Shown one piece after another: positions 26,534-35,764 of a DNA stretch of 64,000 nucleotides. Source of the stretch: Niallia circulans (GTDB taxonomy: Bacteria; Bacillota; Bacilli; Bacillales; Cytobacillaceae); the NCBI RefSeq assembly GCF_003726095.1, contig NZ_CP026031.1:2914001-2978000 (forward strand), written 5' to 3'. The translations under genes and the position numbers were made by a program. Positions within the stretch are counted from its first letter, which is position 1. Every line of letters begins with the position of its first letter. A model generated the notes under the pieces. That model saw nothing but the letters and a program-made list of their open reading frames with translations, had not been told where the DNA came from and did no database searches.

Positions 26534-26926
26534 TTAACCAGCCAAATAGGATTCAATTTTCTTGTCTAACATAATAATTGTTCCACTAATCTCTCTCATG
26601 GAATCATAATCCTTTAATATTAGCTGCACCTTGAAATGCAGTTTTTCTTCTAAATTGCGTAAAAGCATTTCCTTGTATTTATCAATTAATAGACGATCAA
26701 TGATCTCCGCAAGGTTATCACTTGAACTTTCTATAATTTCCAGTACAGGAATACGCTTATGCTTAGCAATAATGATAATTTTATTATCGATTAAACTAAT
26801 CTGCTGTTCAGTTAGCCCAACCTTAAAAATCAATTGATTGACAAGATTGTTTTCCTTCATGATGCTTTGCTTCAATTCTCCGAGAGTTCTTGGTAGCTGA
26901 TCGACTAATATAATTATCACCCCCAC
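26534..26926 (-). CDS. MpsC/DUF2294-like small protein
   Basis: The C-terminal 80 residues (LIDNKIIIIAKHKRIPVLEI, then DKYKEMLLRNLEEKLHFKVQ and GTIIMLDKK) resemble the MpsC domain (DUF2294), which pairs with a sodium-translocating system in some bacteria and is orphan in many bacilli. No membrane segment is present. The start is unclear: GTG 26926 has no ribosome site, while a GGGGGTG inside the frame would favour a non-standard codon a few residues later. No neighbour suggests a function. Confidence 0.55.
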   Translation of the reverse strand: MGVIIILVDQLPRTLGELKQSIMKENNLVNQLIFKVGLTEQQISLIDNKIIIIAKHKRIPVLEIIESSSDNLAEIIDRLLIDKYKEMLLRNLEEKLHFKVQLILKDYDSMREISGTIIMLDKKIESYLAG

Positions 26927-27107
26927 TAAAGATAGCAGAACGAATAAGCCATTCTATAACCTATCAAAAGCTCGCAGCACACAAGCAAAACAAATCTATC
27001 TATATAAAATATAGAATATAGAATATTCTGTTTATTGGATCATATCATATCTTTGTACAACATTCTTCTATTTTGTCAGAAATTCTAACTCTATTTTTTA
27101 GAAAAGT

Positions 27108-28541
27108 TTAGATATCTAATTCCAATGAAAGAAATTTATACTCTAAATAATCTTCTAATCCATACTTTCCACCTTCGCGGCCGACTCCTGATTCTTTTAC
27201 TCCGCCAAATGGTGCTTGTTCAGTGGTTGGTACCGGATCATTAATCCCAATTATGCCATATTCAAGGCCTTCTGACATTCTAAATACACGAGAGATGTCT
27301 TTTGTATAAAAATATGCTGCTAATCCATAGGAAGTATCATTAGCCAAATATAAGGCTTCTTCCTCTGTTTCAAATTCAAAAATTGGCGCCACTGGTCCAA
27401 ATGTTTCTTCCGTCGCAATTTTCATCTCATGAGTAGCATGTAATAAAACTGTTGGTTCATAGAAATGGCCATTGTCATATTCTTCGCCAGCTGGTTTTTT
27501 TCCTCCATAGATGACTTTAGCGCCTTTTTGGATAGCATCTTGAATATGCTCTTCCGTTTTGGCAACAGCTGCTTCGTTTATAAGTGGCCCAATGGTTACT
27601 TCAGGATGTAGGCCGTTTCCAACAACCAAATTTTTCATTTTTGTTACTAGAATATCAGAAAAGCGTTCTGCAATTGTTTTCTGAACATAAATCCTATTCG
27701 TGCATATACAGGTTTGTCCTGCATTGCGAAACTTACTTGCAATTACGCCTTCAGCTGCTTTTTCTAAATCTGCATCCGCAAAGATGATAAAAGGAGCATG
27801 GCCCCCAAGTTCCATCGAGATCTTCTTCATTGTAGCAGATGCTTTTGCTGCAAGCTCTTTCCCTACTTTTGTTGAACCTGTAAAAGTGATTTTTCTAACT
27901 TCTTGTCTTTCCATCATCGCATCTCCGATTGGAGCCGCATCGCCATGAACTAAATTTAACACACCTTTTGGTAGTCCTACTTCATGAAATATCTTCATTA
28001 CTTCTATTGCTGTTAAAGGAGTGGCTTCCGCTGGCTTTAGGACAACTGTACATCCTGCTGCAAGCGCTGGAGCAATTTTTCTAGCAAGCATGGCGATTGG
28101 AAAATTCCATGGAGTAATTGCTCCGACTACTCCTACTGGCTGTCTTAGCACAATAATTCGCTTTGTTTCTGAACTAGCAGGAATGGTATCGCCATAGATA
28201 CGTTTTCCTTCTTCCGCATACCATTCCAAATAATCTGCTGCTAAATTTACTTCCCCCTTAGCCTCTGCAACTGGCTTTCCCATTTCAGTTGTAATAATTG
28301 CTGCGAGATCTTCGATTTGTTCGCGCAGTTTATCAGCTACTGTTTTTAAATAAATAGATCGTTCCTTTGCAGTTTTTTTCGCCCATAAAGGCAGTGCATT
28401 TTGGGCTGCATCAATTGCTAGATGCCCGTCTTCCTTTCCTCCTCTTGCCACTTCTTCAATAACCTTTGCAGTTGCCGGATTATAGACAGAATAAGTTTTT
28501 CCTGAAGCAGAATGACGCCATTCCCCATTAATATATTGCAT
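27108..28541 (-). CDS. gabD: NAD(P)-dependent succinate-semialdehyde dehydrogenase
   Basis: This aldehyde dehydrogenase of 477 residues oxidises an aldehyde, probably succinate semialdehyde, to the acid. Class motifs are present: TPWNFPIAMLARKIAPALAA, FTGSTKVGKELA (cofactor), the general base in MELGGHAPF and the nucleophile in RNAGQTCICTNR, where the CxC arrangement is typical of GabD-like enzymes. PFGGVKESGVGREGG lies near the C-terminus. ATG 28541 is preferred since AAAGGAG sits 7 nt upstream; an ATG two codons earlier is too close. Monocistronic; no GABA transaminase adjoins it, so the substrate rests on family resemblance. Confidence 0.88.
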   Translation of the reverse strand: MQYINGEWRHSASGKTYSVYNPATAKVIEEVARGGKEDGHLAIDAAQNALPLWAKKTAKERSIYLKTVADKLREQIEDLAAIITTEMGKPVAEAKGEVNLAADYLEWYAEEGKRIYGDTIPASSETKRIIVLRQPVGVVGAITPWNFPIAMLARKIAPALAAGCTVVLKPAEATPLTAIEVMKIFHEVGLPKGVLNLVHGDAAPIGDAMMERQEVRKITFTGSTKVGKELAAKASATMKKISMELGGHAPFIIFADADLEKAAEGVIASKFRNAGQTCICTNRIYVQKTIAERFSDILVTKMKNLVVGNGLHPEVTIGPLINEAAVAKTEEHIQDAIQKGAKVIYGGKKPAGEEYDNGHFYEPTVLLHATHEMKIATEETFGPVAPIFEFETEEEALYLANDTSYGLAAYFYTKDISRVFRMSEGLEYGIIGINDPVPTTEQAPFGGVKESGVGREGGKYGLEDYLEYKFLSLELDI

Positions 28542-28626
28542 TTTCATACTCCTTTCTCAACTGTTTTTCCCCTATCATAACAAACATTTTCAATAATTCC
28601 ACTTAATCCGACTTGCTTACTCCTAT

Positions 28627-28665
28627 AAAAAACGGAGCATCTTATTAAAAAAAGACGCTCCGTTT
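28627..28665 (-). terminator. Terminator of the GAP1-like gene
   Basis: AAACGGAGCGTCTT and AAGATGCTCCGTTT (minus strand; one mismatch) form a 14-bp stem followed by T residues, immediately after the stop codon. Confidence 0.85.
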
Positions 28666-28668
28666 CTC

Positions 28669-30909
28669 TTAATTCACATAAAAATATCCTATAACTCCAA
28701 GAATGATTAAAACGATTAAAAGAATTCCATATTTGCGAAAAAACTTTACACCTGGATTCGCCGTTTGTTCACGAACTTCCTTTAAAAGTTTTTTCAAAGA
28801 TTGAGATCGTATACTTGCTAATTCTCTTTTCCGTTCTTTCTTCTTCCAAATAGAATTTCGATCGGTAATTAAGTAATCTTTTAAGGCATAATTGAACCTT
28901 GGGCTTGTCCCGAATTTTTTCAAGGACCATTCAATATAATCAAGCATTTCATCTTCAGAACCATATATCGCTATATACGAAAAGACTTGGCGATGCTCCA
29001 CGCCCTCCATTCCTCCTGGAAACAGAAGGAGAAATCGTTCATATGGCTTAAAAAGACCATTGTCTTTCGTAATCTCTTGGGCTAAATCACTTGCTTTTGC
29101 TTTAATTGGTTCACTTGCCATCCGAAAAACATGTTGTGTTTGTTCCTGAGATAGATAGAAATAGGTATACAGTAATTCTAATACTTCAAACTTCTCCTTT
29201 TCCCAGCCCTTTATCTCAAAACTACGTTCCTCTTTGCCTTGTAAAAATATCTCTCCAAACTGCTTAACATCGGCAAGATCTACTTTTTCCAACTGTAATT
29301 GTACCAATAGCTGTGCTTTTACATCCGGCAGTACCATCCGCTTATATGATTCAAATGGAATAGACCTTTGAAAATAAACGATTATTTCAAAGACAATGGC
29401 CATAGGATGGCTGCTTTTTTTCACTTCATACACTAGTCTATTTTTTGTTGATTTTAAGAACGTTGCATTATGCTCAAAGGAAGAATTTACATGCAATAGA
29501 TTTTTGATATTAATTAAAATTTGGGATAAGGAATGTTGAAAGCTGAATTCATGCTTTAAATAATCTTCAATAATCTCTGAGTAAGAAAAAATATCACTCA
29601 TATAAGATAGAACTTGCTGATACGTTTCTGGATATTTTCCAAGAATTTCCCATAGTGATTGGCAAATATCTTCGCCTTCATAATAAGCAATCGTTTTAAC
29701 AATAAATTCTACAACATCTACATGTTCAACAACCTTTTGGATTTCCAAAACAAATCGCAGATAATCTCGAACAATGGAAGCATCCTTCATCCGCTCTTCT
29801 CGATGGAGCACTTGTTTGAAAATATGTACAAGCTCGAGCTTTTCCCGATGATTTTTTTGCAGAAAAGTATACAGCATTTTCAATGTCGCCACTTTATCGT
29901 TATCATAAAAATAATAATCTAGTTTTTCCATATAAAATAGAAGAAATAAGTCATTGTATGATTGAAGAACAAGTTTCTTCTGTTTATCCAATCCTTTTAA
30001 AGCCCGTTCACAGTAAACAAAAAATTCATCTAGCTCTGTGGCAGTTTCGAGTGCTTCAAAAGCAAAATGAAGATAATCATGATCTTCTTCCTTAAAGTTT
30101 AAGCCGTTTCTTTTGTCCTGACTTAAATCAAAAGTAAATTGGTTTTCCACGGCTCTTTTTCGGAGACGAATGGATCCCTGTTCTACAAACATTACATGGA
30201 TATTTTCTAATATTTCTGGTTCATTATGAAAAGTAGTTGCACCAAATAATCTTCTTGTTTCATACGGCATATATATAAATAATAGTTCCAATAGCCACAT
30301 TGCATATTTATGCTGCAGATGAGGTGAGGCCTGAAACGATATATACACTCTTTTCTTTTCCGCAACTGCCGTAATACAAGCAAATAATAATTCTTTGAAT
30401 TTCTTTTCATCCAGTTGTAAAACATGAAACAGTTCTTGCTTTTTAGTAAAGATATTCTCTTTCGTATAAGAGACATATTCTATTTCTTCTAATTTTTCTC
30501 CTAGATTGTCGATATCTTCCAAGCTATAAAAATGTTCAATATGAAAAATTTGAGAGGGTTTATGAATCCATTCCTCTTTTCTACTTACAGGAATAATATA
30601 ATTATGTACAAACAGGCGATTCTTTCGCTTTGGGCTTTCAGCAGGCGCAAAACTAGATTTCCCTATCACTAATTCTCCCGTATCAGGCTGCATTAAAGTA
30701 AATTGCGGTGGATAATTCTCTATTTCTTTGTCACTGCTTTTCTTTAATTCACTCGGCATATGATACGTACTAATTGGAATTAGGTATTTCTTGATGAAGC
30801 TTTCCTCCACGTTAGGTGAGAAAACTATAGTATCAGACTCATCACCTGTAAGAAAAAGACCTTTACTATCTCTAGTTACTATTTGCTGCTGTATCAGGCT
30901 TTTTCCCAT
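28669..30909 (-). CDS. Large tail-anchored protein with GAP1-N-like N-terminus
   Basis: A 746-residue protein. The N-terminal 130 residues (QQQIVTRDSKGLFLTGDESD; IKKYLIPISTYHMPSEL; YPPQFTLMQPDTGELVIGKS; LFVHNYIIP) resemble the N-terminal module of GTPase-associated protein 1 (GAP1), described in NTP-dependent conflict systems. The middle is long, helical and repeat-like without a recognised catalytic motif. A basic stretch (KKKERKRELASIRSQSLKKL) leads to one C-terminal membrane helix (FRKYGILLIVLIILGVIGYF), so the bulk is predicted cytoplasmic. No GTPase, MoxR or effector gene is beside it. The family call comes from memory and needs a profile search. Confidence 0.6.
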   Translation of the reverse strand: MGKSLIQQQIVTRDSKGLFLTGDESDTIVFSPNVEESFIKKYLIPISTYHMPSELKKSSDKEIENYPPQFTLMQPDTGELVIGKSSFAPAESPKRKNRLFVHNYIIPVSRKEEWIHKPSQIFHIEHFYSLEDIDNLGEKLEEIEYVSYTKENIFTKKQELFHVLQLDEKKFKELLFACITAVAEKKRVYISFQASPHLQHKYAMWLLELLFIYMPYETRRLFGATTFHNEPEILENIHVMFVEQGSIRLRKRAVENQFTFDLSQDKRNGLNFKEEDHDYLHFAFEALETATELDEFFVYCERALKGLDKQKKLVLQSYNDLFLLFYMEKLDYYFYDNDKVATLKMLYTFLQKNHREKLELVHIFKQVLHREERMKDASIVRDYLRFVLEIQKVVEHVDVVEFIVKTIAYYEGEDICQSLWEILGKYPETYQQVLSYMSDIFSYSEIIEDYLKHEFSFQHSLSQILINIKNLLHVNSSFEHNATFLKSTKNRLVYEVKKSSHPMAIVFEIIVYFQRSIPFESYKRMVLPDVKAQLLVQLQLEKVDLADVKQFGEIFLQGKEERSFEIKGWEKEKFEVLELLYTYFYLSQEQTQHVFRMASEPIKAKASDLAQEITKDNGLFKPYERFLLLFPGGMEGVEHRQVFSYIAIYGSEDEMLDYIEWSLKKFGTSPRFNYALKDYLITDRNSIWKKKERKRELASIRSQSLKKLLKEVREQTANPGVKFFRKYGILLIVLIILGVIGYFYVN

Positions 30910-31022
30910 TATCCTCTCCTCCTTCTTTCCTTGATTGTATAAGTTAGGTTTATATTAATGCTTCTATATTCATCACTATATTTACAATATAAAAAACAAC
31001 TTTCATTTCATTTTCGAAAAAT

Positions 31023-31065
31023 AAAAAACAGCTAATATCTGTATTATACAGGCATGCTGTTTTTT
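31023..31065 (-). terminator. Terminator downstream of the 52-bp array
   Basis: AAAAAACAGC pairs with GCTGTTTTTT, with CTGTATTATACAG nested. On the minus strand it follows the NERD gene and the repeat array, so the array would be in the NERD mRNA 3' UTR. Confidence 0.75.
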
Positions 31066-31208
31066 TAAAAACCAACTTCGCTCCACTTTTCTAATAAATA
31101 TAGAAATTCTTCCTGCTTTTTTACGAAAATTCTATATGTGATTGCCTATTCTAGAAAAGTTCTGGAGTCTGTATCCTTTTTCTTTTTTGTTTCTTGCTTT
31201 TGGTAATT

Positions 31209-31540
31209 GAGCGCTCCTCTCTGTTCCCCTTTTTCTTTCTGTCTCTTGCTTTTGGGCACAGAGCGCTCCTCTCTGTTTCCTTTTTTCTTTCTGTCTCTTG
31301 CTTTTGGGCACAGAGCGCTCCTCTCTGTTCCCCTTTTTCTTTCTGTCTCTTGCTTTTGGGCACAGAGCGCTCCTCTCTGTTTCCTTTTTTCTTTCTGTCT
31401 CTTGCTTTTGGGCACAGAGCGCTCCTTTCTGTTCCCCTTTTCCTTTCTGTCTCTTGCTTTTGGGCACAGAGCGCTCCTCTCTGTTCCCCTTTTCCCTTCT
31501 GTCTCCTGCTTTTGGGCACAGAGCGCTCCTCTCTTATCGC
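31209..31540. repeat. Minisatellite of six 52-bp units plus a partial seventh
   Basis: Units begin at 31209, 31261, 31313, 31365, 31417, 31469 and 31521 (GAGCGCTCC), exactly 52 bp apart; the last is cut short. Each contains GGGCACAGAG-CGCTCCT-CTCTGTTCCC, a 10-bp hairpin with one mismatch, then a C/T tract (CTTTTTCTTTCTGTCTCTTGC). TTTCC and TTCCC variants alternate. As 52 is not a multiple of 3 and the unit has no stop in any frame, all six frames stay open; this is not evidence for a gene. Confidence 0.95.
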
Positions 31541-31616
31541 AATTTTTCTAAAAGAAGGTGTTCACGCACGCTCTTTTCTTTTATTTCAGCTTACATGTTA
31601 TTAACTCGATTATAAA

Positions 31617-32540
31617 CTACTCAAAATAGCTCCAACGGTTGACTCCAGCTAGCTTAAAATGTTTTACTAATATTCTTCTTATTCTTTTTTTGGAATGAAT
31701 GATTCTACACCAATCATATAATAAGGGGGTTGTTATTTTTTCATTAGGAAAAAGTAATTTCAGTTCTTCTACATTGCGTAATACCGCTGCTTCGACTGTT
31801 TCTGCCTGTCTGCATTCTTCACAAACTACCTTCATTCCTATTTCTACCACTTTAAATGAATGACATGTTTTGCAAAAGATGCCTTTCTGTAATTCTTTAT
31901 ATTCATAGATTGGAATTTTTGAAAAAGGAGATTTGTCGATGTGCAATGCTGTTAGTTTTTCAGCCAATTGCTTCTGAAACTTGTTCAGCTTTTTAGAAGG
32001 ATGACCCATCCTTTTTAAATATCGCTGGACTTGCGTTGGAAAAATAAATGGTAAAGATAGTGGAGCTTGGTATAAGGTAAACTCGGGATTAACAAAAACA
32101 ACAGAAGAAGTAATTGATTTATTTTCCCAACCATGCTTTTGAAGTAACTGTTGAAATAATGATTCATTCCTCCTTATTTGATTTAGCGGATTACTAATTT
32201 CTTTATGCTTCATTGTATAGATACGATCATTTTGATAGTAATAATCTCCTTCATAATTCTTTATTTCGAAAAGATGAATTTCATCAGAGTTAATAATAGT
32301 GGAATCGATTTGAAAAGTAGTGTTATTTATTTGCAGTAGTAGATCATTGATTATATAACAGTCGCTCAAAAAAGTTTCTGTGAAGGAATCAAATAATTTT
32401 TCTCCTGCCAAGCCTTTTTTCAGATGAGCTAAGTACTGTTTTTTATTTAAATCTAGTTCCATACGTTGATCCAAGGATTGTAAAACGAGGATTTCTGGAG
32501 AAAATGTCCGAGGTTTATAGAGCATACTAATTTGTTTCAT
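31617..32540 (-). CDS. NERD domain-containing protein
   Basis: The first 190 residues contain a nuclease-related domain: LKKGLAGEKLFDSFTE, LNDLLLQ, QIDSTIINSDEIHLFEIKNYEG, PLNQIRRNESLFQQLL, with the Asp/Glu/Lys pattern of the restriction-endonuclease fold. The C-terminus carries a zinc-ribbon-like CxxC...CxxC (FCKTCHSF, VVCEECR) and a basic helical tail. NERD proteins are common orphans in bacilli with presumed DNA processing roles. The start is uncertain: ATG 32540 or ATG 32525; a longer reading frame overlaps the terminator of the upstream oxidoreductase and is unlikely. Its mRNA probably continues through the 52-bp repeat array. Confidence 0.75.
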   Translation of the reverse strand: MKQISMLYKPRTFSPEILVLQSLDQRMELDLNKKQYLAHLKKGLAGEKLFDSFTETFLSDCYIINDLLLQINNTTFQIDSTIINSDEIHLFEIKNYEGDYYYQNDRIYTMKHKEISNPLNQIRRNESLFQQLLQKHGWENKSITSSVVFVNPEFTLYQAPLSLPFIFPTQVQRYLKRMGHPSKKLNKFQKQLAEKLTALHIDKSPFSKIPIYEYKELQKGIFCKTCHSFKVVEIGMKVVCEECRQAETVEAAVLRNVEELKLLFPNEKITTPLLYDWCRIIHSKKRIRRILVKHFKLAGVNRWSYFE

Positions 32541-32554
32541 CCCTTCTTTTTTAT

Positions 32555-32588
32555 TAAAAAAGGCCATTCTATAAGAACAGCCTCTTTT
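32555..32588 (-). terminator. Terminator of the acuI-like gene
   Basis: On the minus strand GGC..TTCT-TAT-AGAA..GCC forms a hairpin followed by TTTTTT, right after the stop codon at 32590. Confidence 0.7.
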
Positions 32589-32589
32589 T

Positions 32590-33585
32590 CTATTCAACTG
32601 CAACAATTATTCTGCCTGTTATTCCGCCTTCTAATATTTTGGGTAATTCTTCAGGTAATTGCTGTAAAGATACTTCTTTATACACAAAGGAAGAAAGGTT
32701 TTTTGGTTTTAAATCGGTTGCAATTCTTCCCCATATTTTTTGTCTACTTACCATCGGGCAATAGACCGAGTCGATTCCAAGAAGATTCACGCCTCTAAGT
32801 ATGAATGGAAATACACTTGTCGGCACAGCTCCACCACCTGTTAAGCCACTTACTGCGACCGAACCGCCATAGATTATTTTACTAATAATTGCTGCCAATG
32901 ATTCACCGCCGACAGGATCAATTGCTCCTGCCCATTCTTGCTTGTCCAACGCTTTTATCTTACCATTATAGACATCTTCTCTGCCTATAATATGAGATGC
33001 TCCGATGCTTTTCAAATAGCCCTCTGCTTCTTTCTTTCCAGAGCTTGCGATAACGTTAAAGCCTAATTGGGAAAGCATCGCTACACCGAAGCTGCCAACT
33101 CCACCAGTAGCACCTGTCACCAATACAGATCCATTCTCTGGCTTCAGACCATTATCCTGCAATCTTTGTACAGAAAGAGCTGCGGTAAAGCCTGCTGTTC
33201 CAATAATCATTGCTTCTTTTAAGCTTAATCCTTCTGGAAGCGGGACAATCCAATCTGCAGGAATACGAGCATATTCACTATAACCTCCAGAATGAGATAC
33301 ACCTATTTCATAGCTAGTAGCAATAACAGGGTCTCCTTCTTTAAAGCGACTGTCTTCTGAAGACACAACTATCCCTGCCATATCAATTCCTGGAATATGG
33401 GGATACGTGCGAACAATTTTTCCATCTGGAGTGCTTGCAAGTCCATCTTTATAGTTTACGCCAGAATAATGAACTTTTATGACTACTTCACCAGCAGATA
33501 AATCCTCTACGCTAACACGCTTTGTTTCTACTGAAAAATTACTATCTTTATTATCAACTACAACTGCTTGAAAATTATTTTCCAT
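32590..33585 (-). CDS. YhdH/YhfP family acrylyl-CoA reductase / quinone oxidoreductase
   Basis: A zinc-independent medium-chain dehydrogenase of 331 residues. The N-terminal GroES-like half shows HYSGVNYKDGLAS and YPHIPGIDMAGIV. The Rossmann half has the NADPH-binding VLVTGATGGVGSFGVAML and ASHIIGRED. Family members such as E. coli AcuI reduce acrylyl-CoA; B. subtilis YhdH/YhfP are of the same group. The substrate in this organism is unknown. The ATG has a modest GAGGTG upstream. It stands alone with its own terminator. Confidence 0.85.
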   Translation of the reverse strand: MENNFQAVVVDNKDSNFSVETKRVSVEDLSAGEVVIKVHYSGVNYKDGLASTPDGKIVRTYPHIPGIDMAGIVVSSEDSRFKEGDPVIATSYEIGVSHSGGYSEYARIPADWIVPLPEGLSLKEAMIIGTAGFTAALSVQRLQDNGLKPENGSVLVTGATGGVGSFGVAMLSQLGFNVIASSGKKEAEGYLKSIGASHIIGREDVYNGKIKALDKQEWAGAIDPVGGESLAAIISKIIYGGSVAVSGLTGGGAVPTSVFPFILRGVNLLGIDSVYCPMVSRQKIWGRIATDLKPKNLSSFVYKEVSLQQLPEELPKILEGGITGRIIVAVE

Positions 33586-33897
33586 TATTAAGTCACCTCG
33601 TACTCATAGTATCAATTTAAAAATAGCAGGTCAAAGCAAAGAAATTACCCTATTAATATAGTAAAAATGTGAATTCTATCTTATAGATGTGAGTGATTTT
33701 TTTCGGCTGACTATATTTTTTGATAAAATGCTATCGCAAAATCAAAAAGTACATAGTCCAAAATGGTTAAGAAGAGACCTATTCGATCATATATTATTAC
33801 ATGGATCCTAGAGATTAGAACTATTTTCCCGCTAGTCGGAAAAACTTTCATTATGAGTAATATCTAACAATTCCATCACCAAAATTCATTGATTTCT
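33586..33897. other. Intergenic, no gene seen
   Basis: About 310 AT-rich bases between two leftward genes. An imperfect inverted repeat TTTTCC/GGAAAA near 33824-33844 lies past the tmrB stop codon but lacks a T-run. CGGCTGACTATATTTTTT at about 33703-33721 faintly resembles a half-unit of the 41-bp minisatellite. Confidence 0.4.
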
Positions 33898-34494
33898 TTA
33901 TTTAAATAAGCTAATTTCCTTTAATTTATTCCATAATCTATCCGTTCTTTTTCTAAATGGATTTCTTTTATCATCTTTTAATTTTAAGCCTATAACCTGC
34001 GCAACTTTTTCGATTACTTCCTCGATATTTAAACCATTTGTGTCCACTTGCTCCTTAAAAATAGGAAGTTCTAGCTGTTTTAGTCGTGATTCAGCTTGGT
34101 TATATGCCCAAGAATCTTCTCCTTCTAATCTGCTGCGTAATCGTTTTTTGATCGTAGCTTTTGACGCCATCAGTGTAACATGTTTAACTATAATTTGATC
34201 ATTCTGTAATCGCGAGATAATTTCATGAAAATATGCTTCATTCGTAATGGTCATCGGTACTATAATGATTCCATCGTAATCGCTGGTGATTTGTTTTAAT
34301 AATGAATAGTTTGTCTCTCTCCAAAGAGGAAAATCTTGAAAATCATCCTTTTGTAAGGCAGGTGGAATATTTTTCATTAACACATATCCGAATCTTTCTG
34401 GATCAAATACAAATGCATTTTCTAATCTTTTCTCAAGCTCATAGGCAGTTGTCGTCTTCCCTGAACCAAATGTTCCGTTAATCCATATAATCAT
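33898..34494 (-). CDS. tmrB: TmrB-like tunicamycin-resistance P-loop ATPase
   Basis: The 198-residue protein is close to B. subtilis TmrB, an ATP-binding protein that gives tunicamycin resistance. The start MIIWINGTFGSGKTTTAYEL holds the P-loop (residues 7-15). Further conserved stretches are FDPERFGYVLMKNIPP, DDFQDFPLWRETNYSLL, IIVPMTI and HVTLMASKATIKKRLRSR, the last looking like a kinase lid. Tunicamycin blocks TagO and MraY, so the gene is relevant to the teichoic acid pathway encoded nearby. It is divergent from an alcohol dehydrogenase-like gene. Confidence 0.9.
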   Translation of the reverse strand: MIIWINGTFGSGKTTTAYELEKRLENAFVFDPERFGYVLMKNIPPALQKDDFQDFPLWRETNYSLLKQITSDYDGIIIVPMTITNEAYFHEIISRLQNDQIIVKHVTLMASKATIKKRLRSRLEGEDSWAYNQAESRLKQLELPIFKEQVDTNGLNIEEVIEKVAQVIGLKLKDDKRNPFRKRTDRLWNKLKEISLFK

Positions 34495-34662
34495 AAACTT
34501 CCCCCATAGTGTATTCTTCTTTTACTATAGCAAATTTATCAATCTTCTTTTCTTCTCGCACAAAATTTTTTGAAAAATACCTACTTTTCGGTTTCCGAAA
34601 GTTGTATAATTTTTAGAATAATATAATTTATTCACAGAGACTATCTCTAAGGAGGAAAAAAA

Positions 34663-35757
34663 ATGCAAATTCAACCAGAGGACATCGTTAGAAGTGGTCC
34701 GAACCAATATATTTGTAAAGAAGGAATCCTAAAGGTGTTAGATAATTTATTGTCTCCTTTTCAAGCTCCTGCCATCATAACGGGCTATAAATCATTTGAA
34801 GCCTATAGTCAGTATGTCTCTTCCATTCCTGAACACTGGCAAATTATTCAGCACGCAGGCTATAGTTCGCAACAGGCAATAGAGGAGATCGCCCCATTAT
34901 GTGGAGCAGCTGATGTCATTATTGGCATAGGAGGCGGCATTATATTAGATACTGCCAAGGCAGTTGCAGATAAATTAAATATCGAAGTTGTTTTAATTCC
35001 AACCGTTGCTGGAACATGTGCAGCAAGCACACCATTAAGTGTCATTTATTCACCAGATGGAGAGTTTGAAAGAGTAGCATATCATAGACGCTCTAGTTAT
35101 TTAACGGTGGTTGATCCTGCATTTTTAATTCACGCGCCGATTGATTATTTAAAAAGTGGAATTGGTGATACCTTAACAAAGTGGTATGAAGCAGAAGCGA
35201 TTATCCGAAATGCGAACGATGAAAGAGCTCACTCTTTATTTGTCCAAGCTGCATTAAGCCAATCTGTTTTCATCCGTGATATTTTATTAAAGGATAGTAT
35301 AAAAGCTGTTCAAAGCAGTGAAGCTGGAAAGGTTACAGCGAGCTTTACTAAGACGGTAGAAGCAGTTATTACTTTGGCAGGAACAGTAGGGGGATTCGGC
35401 GGGAGATATGGAAGAATGTCTGGATCTCATGCTATTCATAACGGATTAAGCTTTATCGAAGAAACACACACCATCCTTCATGGGCAAAAAGTGGCCTATG
35501 GTATTTTAGTCCAGCTCGCTTTAGAAAACCGCATCGATGAAATTGATGCACTGCTGCCATATTATCAGCAGCTCGGTTTTCCAACCAATTTAGCAGACTT
35601 ACATATTGTAGATAATCAGGCAATAGCTCTACAAAAGGTTGCAGAACATGCTGTTAATCCAAAAGAGTCGCTTCAGCTGATGGGTTCCTATCGAGCAGAT
35701 GAGGTAATTGCGGCAATGAACGTCCTGGAAAGTCTCACAACTAGCAAATCTGTATAA
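34663..35757 (+). CDS. Iron-containing alcohol dehydrogenase family protein, GldA/HcxA-like
   Basis: A 364-residue group III metal-dependent dehydrogenase. The NAD-binding GIGGGIILDTAKA is near residue 87 and PTVAGTCAASTPLSVIY follows. Metal ligands are visible as Asp in SGIGDTLTKWYE, His in GSHAIHNGL and His in TILHGQKVAYG. The pattern fits the glycerol dehydrogenase / hydroxycarboxylate dehydrogenase branch, and the protein could act on 2-hydroxy acids or glycerol; sequence alone does not decide. TAAGGAGG precedes the ATG at good spacing. Divergent from tmrB. Confidence 0.85.
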   Translation: MQIQPEDIVRSGPNQYICKEGILKVLDNLLSPFQAPAIITGYKSFEAYSQYVSSIPEHWQIIQHAGYSSQQAIEEIAPLCGAADVIIGIGGGIILDTAKAVADKLNIEVVLIPTVAGTCAASTPLSVIYSPDGEFERVAYHRRSSYLTVVDPAFLIHAPIDYLKSGIGDTLTKWYEAEAIIRNANDERAHSLFVQAALSQSVFIRDILLKDSIKAVQSSEAGKVTASFTKTVEAVITLAGTVGGFGGRYGRMSGSHAIHNGLSFIEETHTILHGQKVAYGILVQLALENRIDEIDALLPYYQQLGFPTNLADLHIVDNQAIALQKVAEHAVNPKESLQLMGSYRADEVIAAMNVLESLTTSKSV

Positions 35758-35764
35758 AAAATGA

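Noticed and set aside
31132..31615. Six long overlapping frames (105-136 codons) in the 52-bp array, basic on one strand and Phe/Leu/Ser-rich on the other
   Set aside because: They arise because the repeat unit has no stop in any frame and a length not divisible by three; no ribosome site or conserved start supports any of them.
33824..33844. Inverted repeat TTTTCC/GGAAAA after tmrB as a terminator
   Set aside because: Short stem with no following T-run on the minus strand.
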